DNA from: a bacterium
Lineage (GTDB): Bacteria; Latescibacterota; UBA2968; UBA8231
Length of the DNA stretch: 11,357 bases
Assembly: GCA_027593305.1 (NCBI GenBank)
Contig: JAQCJA010000109.1
Coordinates: 1 to 11,357, forward strand
Direction of reading: 5' to 3'
Made by a program: the position numbers and the translations under genes. The notes under the pieces were generated by a model. It worked only from the letters and a program-made list of their open reading frames with translations, ran no database searches and had not been told where the DNA came from. Below, one piece after another: positions 7,934 through 11,357 of the stretch. How positions within the stretch are numbered: position 1 is the first letter of the stretch; each line of letters begins with the position of its first letter.

Positions 7934-8188
7934 TTCGAGGTCAGCGCCAACTACCCGAATCCGTTCAATGCCAACACGCAGATTCACTACGAACTGGCGC
8001 ACAGTGGTCAGATCGAGGTGACGGTCTACAATACTAAAGGACAGACGATCGATGTGTTGGCTTCCGGTTGGCAGGAGGCTGGAGCACACCAACTCACGTG
8101 GAACGCCGCCAGCCAGGCGACGGGCACTTACTTCTATGAGGTGTGTGCCGGCGCCAGACGGGTTGTACGCAAGATGGTGTTGCTCAAG
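7934..8188 (+). other. C-terminal FlgD-like / type IX-style sorting domain of the PLP enzyme
   Basis: About 85 residues from FEVSANYPNPFNANTQIHYE to the terminal RKMVLLK. The Y-P-N-P-F-N motif, the IEVTVYNTKGQTIDVLASG strand pair, the AGAHQLTWNA turn and the GTYFYEV strand are the hallmarks of the FlgD Ig-like/T9SS type A sorting tails on exported proteins of Latescibacterota, KSB1 and related lineages. A linker rich in Ala, Gly, Thr and Glu separates it from the catalytic domain, as expected for a detachable sorting module. Family knowledge says such tails direct outer-membrane translocation and surface attachment or release. Whether a type IX machine exists in this genome cannot be seen here. 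Confidence 0.85.
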
Positions 8189-8267
8189 TAGCGATGGTCT
8201 CACGGGTGGCCTCGACCCGGGTACAGGCAACTCGCCGCACTCCTCAAAATGGCTGTATTCACCAACC

Positions 8268-9452
8268 ATGAAGATGCAATTTTCACAACTGGCCGAGGAA
8301 CTGGGTGGCAGCACGAACCCGCTCTACACGCTGCGCGACAAGCTTCAGGACCAGGGCGAAACCATTGTTGATCTGGTCCGCGGCAGCGTCAACGAACACG
8401 GCATTGTCTTTCCCCCCGACACGCTCCGTGACATCTTTGCCGAGGCGATGGAGCCGGCCCGCCGCTACCGGCCGGATTCCTTCGGCCAGCCCGTCGCACG
8501 AGAGGCCATTGCCAGTTTCTATGCGGACCTGAACTTTTCAGCGGAGCAGATCCTGCTCACGCCAGGCACAAGTCTGTCATTTCTCTACTGCTTCAAGCTC
8601 CTGGCCGAAGTCGGCGATGAAATCATTTGCCCTCGACCCTCCTATCCGCTGTTCGACTACATCGCCCGCATCTGCGGCGTTGATCTGACCCACTACCGAC
8701 TGCTCGAGTCGAGTCAGTGGAGCATCGACCTCGACCACCTCAACGATCAGATCAGCACGCGCACACGTGCCATCGTCCTGATTTCTCCGCACAATCCGAC
8801 AGGGATGGTCGCCGACGATGAGCAACTGGCGGGCGTCGCAGAAATTGCACAACGATACAATCTGCCCATCATTGCCGATGAAGTGTTCAGCGAATTCCTC
8901 TTCGGCATCGACAGGCTGCCCCGCCCCGCCGCGACAGAGGCGCCCCTCGTTTTTACCTTGAATGGATTTTCCAAGATGTTCGCCCTTCCGGGCATGAAAC
9001 TGGGATGGCTGGCGGTGTCCGGTGACGCGGCGCTCGTGCGAAAATCCCTTCAGGCGCTGGAGATGATTGCGGATACATTTCTCCCGGTAAATGAGATCGT
9101 CCAGTTTTCGGTACCCGGCATTTTCGCGCGGGGCCGGGCCTTTCAGCAGAGCTACGTGGCCTGGATTGGCCAGTGTCACAAAGAGGCGATGGCGGGACTC
9201 GCGAATCTGGAATTCAGTCTGGACCTCGGTCTGGACTTCAACAGGCCCCGGGGCGGGTTCTATATAACGGTGCCGAGTTTGGCAGATGAGGACGAGGCAG
9301 CGATGGCCCTGCTGGGCGGACACAGGATACTGACGCACCCGGGCTACTATTATGACATCGAGCCAGACCATCTGGTCATGACCATTGTCAACGATCCACA
9401 GACATTGGCTGAATCTTTCCGCATCATCGCACAGGCGACGAAGGATGACTGA
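8268..9452 (+). CDS. Class I/II PLP-dependent aminotransferase (fold type I)
   Basis: 394 residues from the ATG at 8268 (a second ATG at 8274 is also possible). No strong Shine-Dalgarno sequence is visible, but an in-frame extension upstream would run back into the previous gene. The sequence has the standard order of an aspartate/alanine-type aminotransferase. RYRPDSFGQPVAREAIASFY is the substrate-side N-terminal block. LTPGTSLSFLYCFKLL binds the PLP phosphate region. PRPSYPLFDY is the usual P-x-Y loop, ISPHNPTGMV carries the conserved Asn, and IIADEVFSEF the pyridine-binding Asp. NGFSKMFALPGMKLGW carries the Schiff-base Lys in S-K-M. RPRGGFYITV precedes the C-terminus. It would transfer an amino group between an amino acid and a 2-oxo acid in the cytoplasm; the amino acid is not identifiable. 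Its TGA overlaps the predicted tupA start by 8 bp, so it probably shares the tungstate operon's transcript. Confidence 0.93.
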   Translation: MKMQFSQLAEELGGSTNPLYTLRDKLQDQGETIVDLVRGSVNEHGIVFPPDTLRDIFAEAMEPARRYRPDSFGQPVAREAIASFYADLNFSAEQILLTPGTSLSFLYCFKLLAEVGDEIICPRPSYPLFDYIARICGVDLTHYRLLESSQWSIDLDHLNDQISTRTRAIVLISPHNPTGMVADDEQLAGVAEIAQRYNLPIIADEVFSEFLFGIDRLPRPAATEAPLVFTLNGFSKMFALPGMKLGWLAVSGDAALVRKSLQALEMIADTFLPVNEIVQFSVPGIFARGRAFQQSYVAWIGQCHKEAMAGLANLEFSLDLGLDFNRPRGGFYITVPSLADEDEAAMALLGGHRILTHPGYYYDIEPDHLVMTIVNDPQTLAESFRIIAQATKDD

Positions 9453-10296
9453 GATCATGGGATATTTCGGCGGGCCCGCCCGCTGGGAAGTCTGGATGTG
9501 CTGCTGTCTCGGGTTGGGAGCTGTTGTGGGTTGCGGCGAAGCAGACCCCCAACCGGCCGTGTCGCTGCGGGTGGCGGTGACCACCAGTACCCGGGACAGC
9601 GGTCTGCTCGATGCGATTGTACCGCCCTATGAAACGTCTGCCGGTGTGCGCGTCGACATCGTCGCCGTCGGCACGGGACGAGCCCTGCAACTGGGGCGCG
9701 CCGGTGATGTCGACGTCGTGTTTGTACATGCCCGCGCCGCCGAAGACGCTTTCATGCGCGACGGCGACGGGGTTCGTCGCGAGGACGTCATGTACAACAC
9801 GTTCGAGTTGCTGGGCCCCACCGGTGATCCAGTCGCCATCGGCGGCAGCGATGTCCTGCCGGCATTGCGCCGGATCGCCACGGCGGGGGCACCCTTTGTC
9901 TCCCGCGGCGACAGCAGTGGCACCCATCAGCGAGAACTCGCCCTGTGGCAGGCCGTCGGTGGACGGCCGGCCTGGTCGGGGTTCGTTGAGAGTGGGCAGG
10001 GCATGGGTCCGAGTCTGCTGATGGCACACGAGATGCAGGCCTACATCCTCAGCGATCGTGGTACGTTTCTGTCCATGCGCAGTAAGCTCGACCTGGTGCC
10101 CCTGACGGCGCCCTCACCCCTGCTGGAAAACCCCTACGGTATCATCGTCGTCAAGACAGACCACAGGCAACAGCTGCAGCGGGCCCACGAATTTGTCGAC
10201 TACATGATCTCCGCACCCACACAGAGACAGATCGCCGACTACCGTGTCGATGGCCAGGTGCTGTTCCATCCTCTGCGACTTCGCACCGAGCCCTGA
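9445..10296 (+). CDS. tupA: Tungstate ABC transporter substrate-binding lipoprotein
   Basis: 283 residues from the ATG at 9445, which overlaps the aminotransferase stop (ATGACTGA). An ATG at 9457 is an alternative with a better-spaced GAAGG, and it would keep the signal peptide. The N-terminus has a short hydrophobic stretch (WMCCCLGLGAVVGC) ending in a lipobox with Cys30, so the mature protein is a lipid-anchored periplasmic protein. Diagnostic TupA features are VAVTTSTRDSGLLDAIVPPY (residues 43-62), the GTGRALQLGRAGDVDVVFVHA block, FELLGPTGDP, FVSRGDSSGTHQRELALW and the ENPYGIIVV segment. The family binds tungstate (WO4 2-) with high selectivity and delivers it to TupBC. Some members bind molybdate or vanadate as well. 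The first gene of a tight tupABC cluster follows a coupled aminotransferase gene. Confidence 0.92.
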   Translation: MTEIMGYFGGPARWEVWMCCCLGLGAVVGCGEADPQPAVSLRVAVTTSTRDSGLLDAIVPPYETSAGVRVDIVAVGTGRALQLGRAGDVDVVFVHARAAEDAFMRDGDGVRREDVMYNTFELLGPTGDPVAIGGSDVLPALRRIATAGAPFVSRGDSSGTHQRELALWQAVGGRPAWSGFVESGQGMGPSLLMAHEMQAYILSDRGTFLSMRSKLDLVPLTAPSPLLENPYGIIVVKTDHRQQLQRAHEFVDYMISAPTQRQIADYRVDGQVLFHPLRLRTEP

Positions 10297-10302
10297 GTCT
10301 GC

Positions 10303-10998
10303 ATGGCGTTCTTTCTTGAAGGCCTGACCGATGCCGTGCAGGCATTGCTGCGACTGGACCCGCAGGTCTATGAGGCGGCGTGGCGGTCGGTCTGGGTGTC
10401 AAGTCTGGCGCTGCTGCTGGCCGGCAGTGTCGGCGTGCCCGTCGGCATCGCCCTGGCCCGCATGTCGGGCCCCAGGGCGCGACTGCTCGTCATCGCCATC
10501 CGCGCATCAATGGCGTTGCCCACCGTGTTCATCGGCATCCTCTGTTATGGTCTGTTCTCCCGTCGCGGTCCCCTGGGCCCCTTCGACCTGCTCTACACGC
10601 CGTGGGCGATCGTCATCGGTGAACTGCTGCTGGCCCTGCCGATCCTGATCTCTCTCACCCACGGCGCCATTGCCGCCCTCGATCCTCGCGTCGCCGAAAC
10701 CCTGGCCACGCTGGGTGTGTCACGGTGGCAGCGCTGCTGCACGTATGTGTCTGAGGCCCGCAGGGGGATCGTCGTCGCCGTGTTGAGTGCCTACGCCCGG
10801 TGTGTGACCGAACTGGGCATCGCCATCATCGTCGGCGGCAACATCAAGGGACGCACACGGACGCTGGCCACAGCAACGGCCATGGAGACCGGCATGGGCG
10901 AATTCGGTCGGGGCCTGGCGATGGGCTTGCTGTTGCTGCTGACAGCACTGGCGATCAGCTTCGCCGTCGGCTACCTGTCACGCGAGGAGCGTACGTGA
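10303..10998 (+). CDS. tupB: Tungstate ABC transporter permease
   Basis: 231 residues from the ATG at 10303, 6 bp after the tupA stop. The protein is nearly all hydrophobic, with about five to six helices. The N-terminal segment YEAAWRSVWVSSLALLLAG leads into the first core helices. The cytoplasmic coupling (EAA) loop is AALDPRVAETLATLGVSRWQ (residues about 124-143), with the conserved Gly at LATLGVS that docks the ATPase. AYARCVTELGIAIIVGGNIKGRTRT is the post-EAA block characteristic of TupB/CysW-like oxyanion permeases, where residues after the helix normally read NI-x-G-x-TR. It would form a homodimeric pore in the inner membrane for tungstate delivered by TupA. The last four bases (GTGA) overlap the tupC start. 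Confidence 0.93.
   Translation: MAFFLEGLTDAVQALLRLDPQVYEAAWRSVWVSSLALLLAGSVGVPVGIALARMSGPRARLLVIAIRASMALPTVFIGILCYGLFSRRGPLGPFDLLYTPWAIVIGELLLALPILISLTHGAIAALDPRVAETLATLGVSRWQRCCTYVSEARRGIVVAVLSAYARCVTELGIAIIVGGNIKGRTRTLATATAMETGMGEFGRGLAMGLLLLLTALAISFAVGYLSREERT
10984..10989 (+). promoter_or_regulatory. Ribosome binding site for tupC
   Basis: GAGGAG lies 5 nt before the GTG at 10995, inside the tupB 3' end. It supports a GTG start that overlaps the tupB TGA by 4 bases (GTGA), a classic translational coupling arrangement. Confidence 0.7.
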
Positions 10999-11357
10999 CC
11001 CAATCCTTGATCAGCGTCCAGGACCTGCAGGTGGTTCGCAAGGGCCGCCCCATCTGTTCCGTCGGTGCTCTCGATATCGCCCCCGGGGACCGCCTGATCG
11101 TGCAGGGGGCCAATGGCAGCGGCAAGACGACCCTGTTGCGGGTACTGGCGGGCCTCGAGCGCGACTACGACGGACAGTGTGAGTTGGGGGCACCGAAGAT
11201 CAGGCGCGTCTACGTGCATCAGTCGCCCTGCATGCTGCGGGGCACGGTTCTCGACAATGTCACCATGGGGCTGCGGGGTAACGGGCATTCGCGGCACGAT
11301 CTGCGGGCCCACGCCGGTCGGCTCGTGGAGCAGGGCGGCCTGACGTCCCTGCTGGAC
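10995..11357 (+). CDS. tupC: Tungstate ABC transporter ATP-binding protein (3' end outside window)
   Basis: 121 codons from the GTG at 10995 to the right edge with no stop, so the gene continues outside. The translation begins MTQSLISVQDLQVVRKGRPI, the usual first strand pair of an ABC ATPase. The Walker A motif G-A-N-G-S-G-K-T-T lies at residues 38-46, followed by LLRVLAGLERDYDGQ. The Q-loop is VYVHQSPCMLRGTVLDNV, a form typical of small oxyanion importers. The signature motif and Walker B lie beyond the window. Position directly after tupA and tupB, coupled by a GTGA overlap and a good ribosome-binding site, identifies it as the energising subunit at the cytoplasmic face of the TupB dimer. 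Specific assignment to tungstate rests on context rather than on its own sequence. Confidence 0.9.
   Translation, partial: MTQSLISVQDLQVVRKGRPICSVGALDIAPGDRLIVQGANGSGKTTLLRVLAGLERDYDGQCELGAPKIRRVYVHQSPCMLRGTVLDNVTMGLRGNGHSRHDLRAHAGRLVEQGGLTSLLD

Larger units (their letters stand above)
6577..8191 (+). pseudogene. Tat-signal class V aminotransferase-like PLP enzyme with C-terminal sorting domain, reading frame broken twice
   Basis: Three successive frames encode one protein: 6577-7307, 7308 to about 7459, and about 7460-8191. Adding one base at each junction gives 538 residues. The start at 6577 is chosen because it includes a twin-arginine signal (E-R8-R9-D-F-F-K) followed by a hydrophobic stretch. 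The catalytic domain resembles isopenicillin-N epimerase/cysteine desulfurase class V enzymes. LLHCNCGSIGATP binds at the N-terminal loop, LLTRNTTEAMN and DHEH follow, VSVSHVNTTTG lies mid-domain, ADGAQG carries the PLP-pyridine Asp, and SSSHKWMLAPKGTG carries the Schiff-base Lys (codon 7365-7367). GVYMAGGGTRNTPL and the small C-terminal domain follow. The last ~85 residues are a sorting-type domain. The reaction is unknown, but the protein is predicted to be exported after folding with PLP. Either the gene is decayed or the two lost G bases are sequence errors; the otherwise perfect conservation favours error. It starts 112 bp after the radical SAM gene. Confidence 0.85.

Noticed and set aside
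8577..9584. A 335-codon open frame on the - strand opposite the aminotransferase and tupA
   Set aside because: It spans two unrelated well-supported genes on the other strand and has no motif; antisense shadow.

Overview
The window looks like chromosomal DNA of a GC-rich, probably uncultured Gram-negative bacterium. The best taxonomic clue is the C-terminus encoded near 7934-8188. It has the NYPNPFN...Y-x-x-x-G-x...GTYFYEV...RKMVLLK pattern of FlgD-like/type IX secretion sorting tails, which are common in Latescibacterota, KSB1 and related Fibrobacterota-Chlorobiota-Bacteroidota lineages. With this GC content a Latescibacterota-like origin is my best guess, but it is inference only.

Layout from left to right. 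(1) The 3' end of an O-methyltransferase gene (+) enters from the left edge. (2) Two genes read leftward: a GT-C-type multi-spanning membrane protein (3929-2088), then a sulfatase-fold hydrolase (1967-489). (3) Diverging from the GT-C gene across only 71 bp is a rightward pair, a polyprenyl-phosphate-type GT2 glycosyltransferase and a B12-binding radical SAM enzyme, which overlap by 8 bp. (4) Next is a Tat-signal class V PLP enzyme with a C-terminal sorting domain. Its reading frame is broken twice by apparent one-base losses in G runs. (5) A class I aminotransferase overlaps by 8 bp the tungstate uptake operon tupA-tupB-tupC. tupC runs off the right edge.

How the genes may work together. The GT-C protein, GT2 enzyme and radical SAM enzyme plausibly build or modify a lipid-linked sugar or lipid at the cytoplasmic membrane, but no substrate can be read from the sequence. 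The tupABC genes form a conventional high-affinity tungstate (possibly molybdate) importer. The aminotransferase upstream of tupA is probably co-transcribed with it without an obvious metabolic link. The sulfatase-fold protein may act on exported sulfate or phosphate esters, but it has Thr where the usual formylglycine Cys/Ser would be.

No gene-free stretch exceeds 300 bases. The largest gaps are 336-488 (between converging genes), 1968-2087, 6465-6576, 8192-8267 and 3930-4000. I see no tRNA, rRNA, CRISPR array, transposase or convincing rho-independent terminator. No clearly novel system is established. The most unusual object is the Tat-signal PLP enzyme with a sorting tail.
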